Assembly (NCBI GenBank): GCA_937983075.1
Contig: CALKAQ010000094.1
Coordinates: 1 to 9,906, forward strand
Length of the DNA: 9,906 nt
Direction: 5' to 3'
Origin: an uncultured bacterium
Lineage (GTDB): Bacteria; Bacillota; Limnochordia; DTU080; JAAYLA01
The notes below the pieces were generated by a model. It was not told where the DNA came from. It searched no databases and was given only the letters and a program-made list of their open reading frames with translations. Numbering within the stretch: the first letter of the stretch is position 1; every line of letters begins with the position of its first letter. Of this stretch, positions 1-7,017 are shown piece by piece. The translations under genes were made by a program, and so were the position numbers.

Positions 1-352
1 CAAGCCGTTGCACAAGACTCCACGACTGCCCACCATCCGTGCTACGGTAGACTTGACCGCTAAGGCCTGTCCCTGCAAGGACAACTCCGTCGCCAAGGTC
101 TGCAAGCGAGAACACATCGGTTTCCGATCCAAGCTGTTGCACAAGACTCCACGACTGCCCACCATCCGTGCTACGGTAAACTTCGGCGTTAGGGTATGTC
201 CCTGCAAGGACAACTCCGCCACCTAGGTCTAAGAGCGAATGCACATCGCTTTCCGATCCAAGCTGTTGCACAAGACTCCACGACTGCCCACCATCCGTGC
301 TACGGTAGATTTCGCCGTTAGTGCCTGTCCCTGCAAGGACGACCGTGCTCAT
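1..352 (-). CDS. Asp-box (BNR-like) beta-propeller protein, partial (N-terminal 117 residues)
   Basis: Reading leftward from ATG 352-350, the frame stays open to the window edge, so the C-terminus is missing. The translation consists of 43-residue modules, each carrying the Asp-box STDGGQSW (pattern S-x-D-x-G-x-x-W) at residues about 18-25, 61-68 and 104-111, and each also containing VVLAGT and SLVQ(Q/R)LGSE-type strands. Asp-boxes mark blades of sialidase/BNR and Vps10-like propellers. In phages such folds usually bind or cut surface glycans, so a receptor-binding or tail-associated role is plausible but inferred. The start codon overlaps the stop of the upstream gene (ATGA) and is preceded by AGGAG with an 8-nt spacing, indicating translational coupling. 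Unusually, the protein begins inside a blade with no separate N-terminal virion-attachment domain. The modules are almost identical at DNA level. No signal peptide is visible. Confidence 0.8.
   Translation of the reverse strand, partial: MSTVVLAGTGTNGEIYRSTDGGQSWSLVQQLGSESDVHSLLDLGGGVVLAGTYPNAEVYRSTDGGQSWSLVQQLGSETDVFSLADLGDGVVLAGTGLSGQVYRSTDGGQSWSLVQRL
2..352 (-). repeat. 129-bp in-frame tandem repeat (about 2.7 copies, continuing off the left edge)
   Basis: Copies begin at 2, 131 and 260 on the plus strand with an exact period of 129 bp (43 codons). By hand count, the first two differ at about 19 positions (about 85% identity). The differences fall in two short windows, while the block covering the Asp-box and the 20-bp block covering VVLAGT are unchanged. 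The third copy is cut short by the gene start. The repeat is coding on the minus strand and is not a CRISPR: there are no short palindromic repeats and the unit is far too long. Such near-identical modules allow copy-number change by recombination. Confidence 0.93.
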
Positions 353-741
353 TTCAACGTCTCCTGTTCGGCCCTGATCCAATGCTTCACAGTCGTCTTC
401 TTGATCGGCTCCGAAGTCGGAGCAAAGATACACTTGACCCACACCTTGTAGGGCGTCGCATAATCACCATCTGGTAGAGTAATGCTATCGAGCCATGTTC
501 CCGGCTGCCCGGACTCATCCAGAGCATACTTCAGGTCGGTTACGGAGTCGTCCTGATAGGCCGTAAGCGTGATGCCAGCATAGGTCTTTGTTGCGTGTTC
601 AGTGTTGTAGATGTACCGTTCTGCTATAACCTCGCCGCCCGCGCCAGGCCCCTCATAAGCGTCCGGCTGGCCCTCGGTCGGACCCCAGTTATCCGTGATG
701 ACATACTGCGCGTTCGGGTCAAAGTACATACGAAGCGGCAT
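349..741 (-). CDS. Hypothetical phage protein upstream of the propeller gene
   Basis: This is a 130-residue protein starting MPLRMYFDPNAQY. The ATG at 741-739 is preceded by a near-perfect GAGGAGGT ribosome site, which fixes the start. Composition is polar and rich in aromatic and beta-forming residues (for example TYAGITLTAYQDD and DYATPYKVWVKCIF), suggesting a small all-beta domain. No signal peptide, membrane segment or catalytic motif is visible. It ends in an ATGA overlap with the Asp-box gene and lies 5 nt downstream of the zinc-finger gene, so it belongs to the late operon. A structural role such as a head decoration, head-tail joining or fibre-associated protein is suggested only by position. 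I do not recognise the family. Confidence 0.72.
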   Translation of the reverse strand: MPLRMYFDPNAQYVITDNWGPTEGQPDAYEGPGAGGEVIAERYIYNTEHATKTYAGITLTAYQDDSVTDLKYALDESGQPGTWLDSITLPDGDYATPYKVWVKCIFAPTSEPIKKTTVKHWIRAEQETLK

Positions 742-746
742 CGGAA

Positions 747-1157
747 CTACCTCCTCTTCGAGTGCGACGCCCTGTGCCCTGCGTACTTCCGGGGATCGGT
801 GAACTCAGCGCCACAATCCTGGCAAACGCGGAAGTAGCCCGTGGGAGAGTCGGTCGCCACCACAACCCGCTCGACACGCTGGTAGGTCTCCTGCTCGGGC
901 GCGTCTTCTTGCTTGCTCTCCCGCCCGGGATCGATCCGGTACACATAGGCCAGCATGTTGTCATGCCTGCGCCGCTCCGCACGCCGCCTGTCCAGGAGGG
1001 CCTCGCGTCCCGTAAGGGTCCAGTCGCCGAGCCAGAGCTTCGCGGCCCCTACCGGCACAACAGCTTCACTGAGCGGGGGAATCTCATAGGTTTCGCCCGC
1101 GAACCGATCTTTGAACGTCTGGTCTCTTGACGTATTGCGGAGCCACACCCCTCTCAC
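747..1157 (-). CDS. Late-operon protein with a C-terminal C2H2 zinc finger
   Basis: The frame is open up to 1247, but the best start is the GTG at 1157-1155, which has GGAGGT 6 nt upstream. The longer reading would overlap the upstream gene and run through a strong hairpin, and an alternative GTG overlapping the upstream stop at 1213-1215 lacks as good a site. The 136-residue product begins (M)RGVWLRNTSRDQTF. It has a beta-rich first half (ETYEIPPLSEAVVPVGAAKLW), a basic RRRAERRRHDN patch, a charged linker, and ends in CQDCGAEFTDPRKYAGHRASH. The last fits C-x2-C-x12-H-x3-H with the conserved F, a classical C2H2 finger. The first half may be a small virion domain and the finger could bind DNA, RNA or protein. 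Function is unknown. Confidence 0.75.
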   Translation of the reverse strand: MRGVWLRNTSRDQTFKDRFAGETYEIPPLSEAVVPVGAAKLWLGDWTLTGREALLDRRRAERRRHDNMLAYVYRIDPGRESKQEDAPEQETYQRVERVVVATDSPTGYFRVCQDCGAEFTDPRKYAGHRASHSKRR

Positions 1158-1178
1158 AACAACACCTCCAAAAGCGAT

Positions 1179-1204
1179 GGGGCCGGGGTATAACCCCCGG
1201 CCCC
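1179..1204 (-). other. Perfect 10-bp intergenic hairpin in the late operon
   Basis: GGGGCCGGGG (1179-1188) and CCCCGGCCCC (1195-1204) pair perfectly around a 6-nt loop. The hairpin lies between the stop of the 1211-1453 gene and the ribosome site of the zinc-finger gene. On the minus strand it is followed by only a four-T run (CGCTTTTGG), so it is a weak candidate for intrinsic termination. It may instead be a partial terminator, or an mRNA-stabilising or processing element that lowers expression of downstream genes relative to the capsid genes. Confidence 0.6.
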
Positions 1205-1210
1205 GTTCCT

Positions 1211-1453
1211 TCACTCCGTCGATTCGCCTGGCATTAGGCTGCTCCAAGCAGGCGATTCCTTGCTGCCTGTGTTGATATACAGACCACCCAGGGTCGTGAT
1301 TACAAGCGAGCCCGGGCCAGCGATACCAGCACCGGTGCCACCGACGCCATTGGTGGGCACAGCATTGTGGCGGATGATGACAACATCATCGCCAATTTCC
1401 GCCACCACCTCGGGGTTTACCCCCTCAATGATGGTCTTCCATCCAAGAGCCAC
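1211..1453 (-). CDS. Small phage virion-type protein, possible capsid decoration or head fibre fragment
   Basis: This is an 80-residue protein starting at GTG 1453-1451, with an AAGGAGGTG ribosome site 7 nt upstream. The sequence is MALGWKTIIEGVNPEVVAEIGDDVVIIRHN..., followed by a Gly-rich stretch (GVGGTGAGIAGPGS) and ending LVITTLGGLYINTGSKESPAWSSL. The last motif (G-x-LYINTG-x-K-x-x-P-x-W) is of a kind I associate with phage head fibres, decoration proteins and tail fibres, where it forms short beta hairpins. Its place directly downstream of the major capsid gene, 12 nt away, also suits a capsid accessory protein. The exact family is not recognised and the decoration role is inference. Confidence 0.7.
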   Translation of the reverse strand: MALGWKTIIEGVNPEVVAEIGDDVVIIRHNAVPTNGVGGTGAGIAGPGSLVITTLGGLYINTGSKESPAWSSLMPGESTE

Positions 1454-1465
1454 GTCAGCACCTCC

Positions 1466-2446
1466 TTATGCCCCAGAATCCGGAGCCGGGTCGGGTACAA
1501 TCTCGCTTACGTTGACGATCTTCGCGAGCCTGCGGCAGTTGGAAATCGTAAGATTTCCGTACCACAGGATCTGCATCACTGCCGCGTCCTGGTTGATGGG
1601 CTTCTTCCAGCCCGTGTCCTTGAAGTTCCGGTATTCGACATGCGGGCGCAGCTTCACGTACCGGCTATTCAGGATGTAGATGGTGCCGGAACCCGAGAGC
1701 TTGCGATCCCAGATCACATCCACAGACCGGAACCGGATCGTGTCCCAGGACACGTTGACCTCCCGGCCCTCCCTCAAGCCGTAGACGTGCTTGTGTTCCA
1801 GGGCCATAAGGAGAGAATCCCAGAGATCGGGTTCCATGACGATCAGGTCAGGGGAGTCCGCCCCATCCGAGACGGCAGTAATCATCCGGGAGAGCTGGCT
1901 CAGGCGCAGCGGACCACCCCCGGCATCGTGGAACTGAGCCTGCCACCAGGGATTCTCAATCCGGTCGATTCCCCCGTAGACGGGGTAGAGGGTACCGTCA
2001 TCGACACCAGCGGCAAGCCCATCCAGGTCCTTACCACCGTTGCCGGTACCGTCGCCCAAGACCTGCTCCGCGAACATGTCCTTGAGTGACTGCTTCGCGA
2101 TCTCCATCTTGGTCCGAAGCAGGTTTAACACGGCCAGGTCGCCGCGGTTCTGGGCCTCCTCCAGACCAGAGATCGTGACAGAGACGTAGAGCTGCTTCCA
2201 ATCCCACTCCGCAGCCGTGATCTCGTCCGTGGGCGCCATACCGAGGGGTTCATATCCCCGGTAGGAGCCACGGTTGGTGTTGGCCGCGTGGATCAGGGGC
2301 TGGACCAGCTTGGTTCCGCCGGGTGCTGGCTGCGCTCCCCGGGTCAGGTACTGGAGCAACGGAAGTTCGTTGAATACCTGATCCTGAAGCGGCTTGATAA
2401 AGTAGCGACGCGTTGTTGCAGTCAGCGCGTCGTAGTTCAGGGGCAC
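1466..2446 (-). CDS. Major capsid protein (HK97-fold type)
   Basis: This is a 326-residue protein with a GTG start at 2446-2444 and GGAGGT about 10 nt upstream. It follows the scaffold gene by 17 nt, the standard position for the coat protein. It opens MPLNYDALTATTRRYFIKPLQDQVFNELPLLQYL, as in coat proteins whose N-terminal arm precedes the fold. Further typical segments are the E-loop-like KLVQPLIHAANTNRGSYRGYEPL, a long helix ALLNLL/RTKMEIAKQSLKDMFAEQVLGDGTGNGGKDLDGL, and IDRIENPWWQAQFHDAG. A C-terminal beta segment (DAAVMQILWYGNLTISNCRRLAKIVNV) closes the domain. No protease domain or long pro-domain is seen. The assignment rests on sequence style plus synteny; the exact capsid family is not certain. 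Confidence 0.86.
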   Translation of the reverse strand: MPLNYDALTATTRRYFIKPLQDQVFNELPLLQYLTRGAQPAPGGTKLVQPLIHAANTNRGSYRGYEPLGMAPTDEITAAEWDWKQLYVSVTISGLEEAQNRGDLAVLNLLRTKMEIAKQSLKDMFAEQVLGDGTGNGGKDLDGLAAGVDDGTLYPVYGGIDRIENPWWQAQFHDAGGGPLRLSQLSRMITAVSDGADSPDLIVMEPDLWDSLLMALEHKHVYGLREGREVNVSWDTIRFRSVDVIWDRKLSGSGTIYILNSRYVKLRPHVEYRNFKDTGWKKPINQDAAVMQILWYGNLTISNCRRLAKIVNVSEIVPDPAPDSGA

Positions 2447-2463
2447 TTTCTATTCAACCTCCG

Positions 2464-3465
2464 TTACCCGGAAACAAAAAGACCGAGGTTTCCCTCGGCT
2501 GCGGCGAGCTTCACGGCTTCATCGAAGTCCTTGGGCACTCGCCGGTTGCTCGGGCCAGCGCCCCTCGGGCTCCCGTTCAGCGTCTGCCCGGCGACCTGAG
2601 CAGCCATTTGACGCTTCTGCTCCTGAGCCTTGGCCTCAGCCCGGCGCTTCTGGAGGGCCTCCTGAGCCCACTCGGAATGGACCGCAGTGGCCCTGTAGGC
2701 AAGTTCCAGGTTCTCCATCTTCGCTTCATCAGCGATTTTCAGAATGCGCTGCTCCACGGACTCCCACTCAGAATCGCTGAGGGGTGGGAGGCCAAGGCTC
2801 TTCCGGTCGGCATCTGCCTGGCGCCTGACCTGCTGCAACCTTTGCTCCAGGCGCATATCCTGAATCTCTTGGATCGCGCTCTGGAGGTCAGGCGGCAGTG
2901 CAGCTTGTCCAACCGGGGCCGCGGGCATTCCGACAGGCGCCATTGGCGCTACGGGCTGGAACTGAGGCGGATACTTCCGAATGGCTTCCTGGAGGGACTG
3001 CTGGAAAGCCTGCATGAGCTGAGGGTTGGATTGCAGCATCCGCTCCAGCATGATGTACTGCTGGATGTGCTGGAAGGCCGCCTGAAGCTGCCTTCGCTCC
3101 TCAGCCAGCGCCTGCGTCTTCCGGGTATAGTCGTCCTGGCGCATGTAGCCGCGTTCCCATTCCTCGATTTCCGAGAGCTTGACCTTACGCCCCCGGTAAT
3201 CGATAACGGGATCTTCGGGCGGCTCCTGTGCCTCCGGAGGTTCGCCTTCGGGAGCCCCGTCATCCTCCGCGGCCTGCGTAGGCTCGGACTCCGGTTCTTC
3301 CTTCCGCCCGCCGTCTGTTTCCGGCTTAGTTTCAGCCTCGCCGTCTTCCAGTTCGGGCTTGTAGATTTCCCGAAGGTCGCGTTCGAGGCCGTTATTCAGT
3401 GCTTCGAGCAGGTCCTGTTCGCTTTCCAGGCCCTGCGGTTGGTTGACGCCCTCCATCTCGGGCAT
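2464..3465 (-). CDS. Scaffolding (capsid assembly) protein
   Basis: The product is 333 residues from ATG 3465-3463, chosen because GGAGGCGG lies 6 nt upstream. A GTG at 3504 would add 13 residues without as clear a site. It has a very acidic, Pro/Glu-rich N-terminal third (residues about 40-90), then the motif VIDYRGRKVKLSEIEEWERGYMRQDDYTRKTQALAEE, which I associate with phage scaffolds. Coiled-coil helices rich in Gln/Glu/Arg follow, then a Pro/Ala linker (PVAPMAPVGMPAAPVG), more helix, and a basic C-terminal end that may contact coat protein. No enzyme motif is visible. Lying between portal and coat genes supports the call. It would chaperone procapsid assembly and then leave the head. Confidence 0.86.
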   Translation of the reverse strand: MPEMEGVNQPQGLESEQDLLEALNNGLERDLREIYKPELEDGEAETKPETDGGRKEEPESEPTQAAEDDGAPEGEPPEAQEPPEDPVIDYRGRKVKLSEIEEWERGYMRQDDYTRKTQALAEERRQLQAAFQHIQQYIMLERMLQSNPQLMQAFQQSLQEAIRKYPPQFQPVAPMAPVGMPAAPVGQAALPPDLQSAIQEIQDMRLEQRLQQVRRQADADRKSLGLPPLSDSEWESVEQRILKIADEAKMENLELAYRATAVHSEWAQEALQKRRAEAKAQEQKRQMAAQVAGQTLNGSPRGAGPSNRRVPKDFDEAVKLAAAEGNLGLFVSG

Positions 3466-3632
3466 GTTACCGCCTCCGTCCACTCTCGCAGCCACCTTGG
3501 TCACACGCCGCCGGACTGGACTCAGCCTTGGTCCTTTGCGGCGCTGACTGGCGCTCCGAGGTCATGGCTTCCGGCAAACGCAAAGCGACTGGTGTTATCC
3601 CGGTCGCCTCGCTAAAATCCAAACCTTTGCCC

Positions 3633-3806
3633 CTACCGCCTCATCTTCCGCTCGCGGCGGCGCTTGATGGCATCCTTCGACACCCGCTTTGGTAACTTCC
3701 GGTCGCCCGTCTCTCTCTTCCAGCGTTCGAGGGTCTCCTGGCTGATTTCGCCTCTGCTTGCCATCGCATAGAACAGGCGCCGCTGCGCCTCAGACTTCCA
3801 AGGCAC
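3633..3806 (-). CDS. Small basic phage protein between portal and scaffold genes
   Basis: This 57-residue gene starts at GTG 3806-3804, 1 nt after the portal stop, with GGGAGG in the end of the portal gene 8 nt upstream. The product is MPWKSEAQRRLFYAMASRGEISQETLERWKRETGDRKLPKRV followed by a basic tail with KRRRERKMRR at its end. The opening P-(F/W)-KSEAQRR-(F/L)-x-Y/W-A is a recurrent theme of tiny phage proteins encoded near portal, scaffold or replication genes, usually of unknown function. The strongly basic, helical character suggests nucleic acid or acidic-scaffold binding. It is in frame neither with the portal nor with the scaffold and is easily missed because it uses GTG and lies under a longer overlapping spurious frame. 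Confidence 0.78.
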   Translation of the reverse strand: MPWKSEAQRRLFYAMASRGEISQETLERWKRETGDRKLPKRVSKDAIKRRRERKMRR

Positions 3807-3807
3807 A

Positions 3808-5598
3808 CTAGAACCCTCCCGGCGGACCTGGCATCGGCCACTGCCTCAGAGCGAGAGGTCGCTCCTGAGGCCCTCCGATGGGTGGCAGCTGGCCTTGCCC
3901 CTGTCCGCCCTGCCCACCAGCGGCTTGCTGCGCCGCAGCCATGGCCCTCTGCTGTGCTAGCTGGGCCTTGATCTCCTCCTTGTTCGGGAAGTTGATAACA
4001 TCCAGCACATGCTCGGGCATGAGAGCACCGAGCTGGAGGAGTTCCCGAGCGGCCTGGTAACGAAGCTGCTCGTTCATATCCAGGCTGGTACCCGGAATGA
4101 TCCGAACGTCCACGCCCATGCGAAGCTGCTGGATGTCGAAGTTGACCATCTGCACCTGGTCGCCTTCACCCCTGATGGCGATTTGGCGCTCAGGACCGTA
4201 GAACTCGATGATTCGCAGGGCCATCAGGCGGCCCAACCGGAGAATGGCGTCGTCCCGGTTGCGGGCCTTGTCCCTGATCCTGGCCTGCCCGGCCTCCTGA
4301 AGCTGGGCAATGGCCGAAGCCGCCGCGATGCCCGTGGGCCGCCGCCCCTGGGTAACGTCGTGAACCCCGCTGATGGTCTCCATGTTCCGCTGCACCTGAA
4401 GGTACAACTGGAACAGAGAGGTTGGCAGCGGAGGCGGCGGGTCACGCCGGACCTCAGAACCTGGGTTCTTGGTAATCACCAAGCCTTCCTGATTCGTGAG
4501 GTCCTCGGACTTCACACCGGAGTTGGTGTCCTTGATCCAGGGCGTGTTCGCCACGAGACGCACATAATCGACCATGCGGCTTTCGATCATGTTCAGAACC
4601 CGCTGAGGCCACTCAAGCTGGCTGACCTCAGAGAGATCCCAGATGCTGTCGTCGTCCTCGTAGGCGCTCATTGCCACGAACGGGAATATGTCCTCATCCC
4701 GCTGTGCGTCGTAGGGCGAGGGGCCGTCGAAGAGCACCACGTTGTCGGCAACAACAATCAGCCTGCCGTTCGGGTACTTCAGGCGGTAGTACTGATTCGT
4801 CTTGGTCTCGCCGTGTTCGTCTACGTTGACCTCCTCGTGAAGCTCTACCGAATCGTCCTTGATCCAACACTCTTTGACCAGAACCCTGTCTCCGTCGCCA
4901 ATACCGTCATATCCGCCAGAACCGATGGCAATATCCACGTCAGCCAGGTACATGCCAGATCCGTCTGGCTGTACCTCGCCTGCCCCAGGCATCACCCGCC
5001 AGCCCTGATCAGGCCATATACGGGCAACCTCAGAACGCGGCATCCACCTGGCATGGATGATGTACCGGGCCTTTGAATAGTCGGTTGCCAGGGGGTCCAG
5101 AAAGATCTCGTTCCAGGGCACGTATTCGACGCTCACTTCGCCCCGACCGAAGGGAGAACGCGCCCACGGGTCCCAGCCAACCTTCAGAAAGCCCCGACCG
5201 CGTATAAGGGCGGACCGTATCATCCGCTTGATCTTACTGCGGATGGAGAGTTCGTCCCACAGGTAGTCCACAATGATCTTTTCCAGATTCTTGGCCTGTT
5301 CGGCATCCTCAGGCCCCAGAGGGTCAACGATGATCTTGGGCTTGCTCTCTGCCAGCCACGTAACCTGGGTTTCTATGATGGCGAAGATGAAGTTGGAGAT
5401 GGCCCGGGTGCGCCACTTGGGGATGTTCGGGCTCCATTGATCGCCCTTCCACATTTTCTCCCACCGGCGAACCCTGTTCCAGACTTCAGCCTTAGCCCGG
5501 AAGGCTTGCTCATAAAGCGCGTTCACGTATCTGACGACGCGGAGTTCGTCCTCGGGCGTGACTTCGTTCGCTCGCCTCGCTTCGAGTTCTACGGCCAT
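3808..5598 (-). CDS. Portal protein (P22-like type)
   Basis: This is a 596-residue protein. ATG 5598-5596 follows the terminase stop directly (TAGATG), with GGAG 6 nt upstream. Portal proteins form the dodecameric ring at one capsid vertex through which DNA enters and leaves. Recognisable features are an N-terminal helix with RVRRWEKMWKGDQW, the segment VEYVPWNEIFLDPLATDYSKARYIIHARWMPRSEVARIWP typical of the P22-like portal group, and the crown/stem-type helices SGVHDVTQGRRPTGIAAASAIAQLQEAGQARIRDKARN. A low-complexity Gln/Ala/Gly/Pro tail (residues about 545-596) follows. Length is near the usual 500-700 for the group. It sits between terminase and scaffold, as expected. The tail could be disordered or contact the terminase or ejection proteins. 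Confidence 0.93.
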   Translation of the reverse strand: MAVELEARRANEVTPEDELRVVRYVNALYEQAFRAKAEVWNRVRRWEKMWKGDQWSPNIPKWRTRAISNFIFAIIETQVTWLAESKPKIIVDPLGPEDAEQAKNLEKIIVDYLWDELSIRSKIKRMIRSALIRGRGFLKVGWDPWARSPFGRGEVSVEYVPWNEIFLDPLATDYSKARYIIHARWMPRSEVARIWPDQGWRVMPGAGEVQPDGSGMYLADVDIAIGSGGYDGIGDGDRVLVKECWIKDDSVELHEEVNVDEHGETKTNQYYRLKYPNGRLIVVADNVVLFDGPSPYDAQRDEDIFPFVAMSAYEDDDSIWDLSEVSQLEWPQRVLNMIESRMVDYVRLVANTPWIKDTNSGVKSEDLTNQEGLVITKNPGSEVRRDPPPPLPTSLFQLYLQVQRNMETISGVHDVTQGRRPTGIAAASAIAQLQEAGQARIRDKARNRDDAILRLGRLMALRIIEFYGPERQIAIRGEGDQVQMVNFDIQQLRMGVDVRIIPGTSLDMNEQLRYQAARELLQLGALMPEHVLDVINFPNKEEIKAQLAQQRAMAAAQQAAGGQGGQGQGQLPPIGGPQERPLALRQWPMPGPPGGF

Positions 5599-7017
5599 CT
5601 ACCACTCCCACCATTCCGCGCCCGGGCTGGGCTTCTCAAACATAAGCTCCGTACCGTCCGGCGTAATAAGCCGGTATACTTCATTCCGCCTCTTACCGGG
5701 CACATATACATTCGTGGCGGTCTGGGGATTGAACATCATGAAGTACCGCCACATATCGGCCGCGTGGTCTTCTCCGTTCGTATCCAGGTCCTCCGGCCTG
5801 TGTTCATCGTGCTGGAGGCTCGGAATCGTGCGGATAAAATGCACGCATCGAGGCGAAACGTAGAACCCAGGCTCCCCATTGCGGTCAGTCTGTAACGCCT
5901 GGCGGCACCGCTCCCAGCCGTTAAGGCGGTCTTTCGTCGCCTTAACGAACGTGATGCCATATTCCTGGAAGGTCTGCTGGATCGTCGGACCTACCTCACC
6001 GCTTTTGTTCCAGATCTGCGTGTCGGCAGGCCCAATGCACCCCAGGGCGTTGTGCCGCTTCTGCAGTTCCAGGATCTTCTCGGCTACGCGGTCAGCAGTC
6101 TCTTTGGTACCGACGTTCGGTACGCCGCTCCAGCCGTAAAGCTCTGCGAAGAGGTACGGCTTGCCCTTCAGGAACGTGAAGAGGCCGTAGGCGTATGGCT
6201 TATCCGATCCCCAGTCGAGCGCATGGTAGCGAGGCCACTCCGGCGGTGGTTCGAAGTGCTCCTTCAAAACGTGAATCTCCGGGTCCCACTCCTCGAAAAA
6301 CTGGCCCTGGAAGGTATCCCAGTCGCCTTCGATCCAAGCCTTCTGGAGCTTCTCGGGGAGCATTTTGAGCGACTGGAGGTAACTCGGATCGAGCTTTGGG
6401 TTGTCATAGGGACCAGCCGGGATAAACTTCCGGGTGCGCCCGGACACAGGATCAATGATCGTCGTCTCGGGTGGAGCTGGCGTGATGAACCGTTGCTTCA
6501 CCCAGTTGTGCCCTGGCCCTCCAGGGTTCGCCGACGCGCGTATGTAGCATCTGAGTTCGGGGTGGCTGGTGCGGCAAGACCCCATCAGAAACAGGTACTG
6601 GGTCTGGGTGAACTCTTCCAACTGGTCAAAGGCGATGTACTGGAACTCTCGGCCAATGTAGTCGTACTTGTTGTGCTCATGCTGCAAGTGTCCAAACTGG
6701 ATCGTTGCTCCCGAAGGGAAATACCACTTGGCCTCGTTCGCGTTGAATTTGGCCCCAGGGAACGCCTTCTTGTAGAGCTTGAGGCTCCGCTCAATCATGT
6801 CTTCCGCCCGCTTCAACTCACGGCGGAAGAGTATCCCACGGTAATGCGGATGCCAGACCTGACGCGTGGCTTCCATGAGCAGTGAGTCGGTCTTTCCGCC
6901 CCCGCGGGCGCCACCATAAAGGACCTCGAACTCTTTTGCCCTATGGAACTTCTCCTGCTGGCCTGGGTTGGGCCGCCAGATCACTTCGGCTTCCCGAAGG
7001 CTGGCCGCTGTCGCCAT
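5599..7017 (-). CDS. terL: Large terminase subunit (ATPase-nuclease)
   Basis: This 472-residue protein drives DNA into the procapsid and cuts the concatemer. The ATPase domain has Walker A GGARGGGKT at residues 35-43, a Walker B-like YIAFDQLEEF at 127-136 (D131, catalytic Glu 134 or 135), and the coupling motif SANPGGPGH at about 162-170. The RNase H-like nuclease domain shows D268 in HALDWGSD, D332 in GPADTQIW and D417 in GEDHAADMWRYF as likely metal ligands. The start at 7017 is supported by GGAGGT 8 nt upstream, although this makes it overlap the small-subunit gene by 77 nt. All key residues appear intact, so the enzyme should be active. The stop directly abuts the portal start. Confidence 0.96.
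   Translation of the reverse strand: MATAASLREAEVIWRPNPGQQEKFHRAKEFEVLYGGARGGGKTDSLLMEATRQVWHPHYRGILFRRELKRAEDMIERSLKLYKKAFPGAKFNANEAKWYFPSGATIQFGHLQHEHNKYDYIGREFQYIAFDQLEEFTQTQYLFLMGSCRTSHPELRCYIRASANPGGPGHNWVKQRFITPAPPETTIIDPVSGRTRKFIPAGPYDNPKLDPSYLQSLKMLPEKLQKAWIEGDWDTFQGQFFEEWDPEIHVLKEHFEPPPEWPRYHALDWGSDKPYAYGLFTFLKGKPYLFAELYGWSGVPNVGTKETADRVAEKILELQKRHNALGCIGPADTQIWNKSGEVGPTIQQTFQEYGITFVKATKDRLNGWERCRQALQTDRNGEPGFYVSPRCVHFIRTIPSLQHDEHRPEDLDTNGEDHAADMWRYFMMFNPQTATNVYVPGKRRNEVYRLITPDGTELMFEKPSPGAEWWEW

Noticed and set aside
1..345. Direct repeats as a CRISPR array
   Set aside because: The repeat is 129 bp with no spacers and is fully coding for Asp-box modules on the minus strand.
1..352. 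Diversity-generating retroelement variable region
   Set aside because: Variable windows are not at a gene 3' end, the changes are not limited to adenines, and no reverse transcriptase or template repeat is visible in the window.
1158..1247. 5' extension of the zinc-finger gene to ATG 1247
   Set aside because: It would overlap the upstream gene and read through the strong hairpin, whereas GTG 1157 has an ideal GGAGGT site.
2413..3615. 400-residue plus-strand open frame opposite the scaffold gene
   Set aside because: It is an antisense shadow in GC-rich DNA. It has no ribosome site or recognisable domain, and the opposite strand encodes a convincing scaffold protein.
3466..3632. Possible further gene between the small basic gene and the scaffold start
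   Set aside because: I found no frame with a ribosome site and sensible composition in this gap. The only in-frame option is a short extension of the scaffold from GTG 3504.
3641..3841. 66-residue minus-strand open frame overlapping the portal end
   Set aside because: It is out of frame with the better-supported GTG gene at 3633-3806, has no ribosome site and reads as an Arg/Ser-rich shadow.
4009..5076. 355-residue plus-strand open frame opposite the portal gene
   Set aside because: It is an antisense shadow; the sequence is His/Leu/Val-rich without domain structure, while the portal frame is clear.
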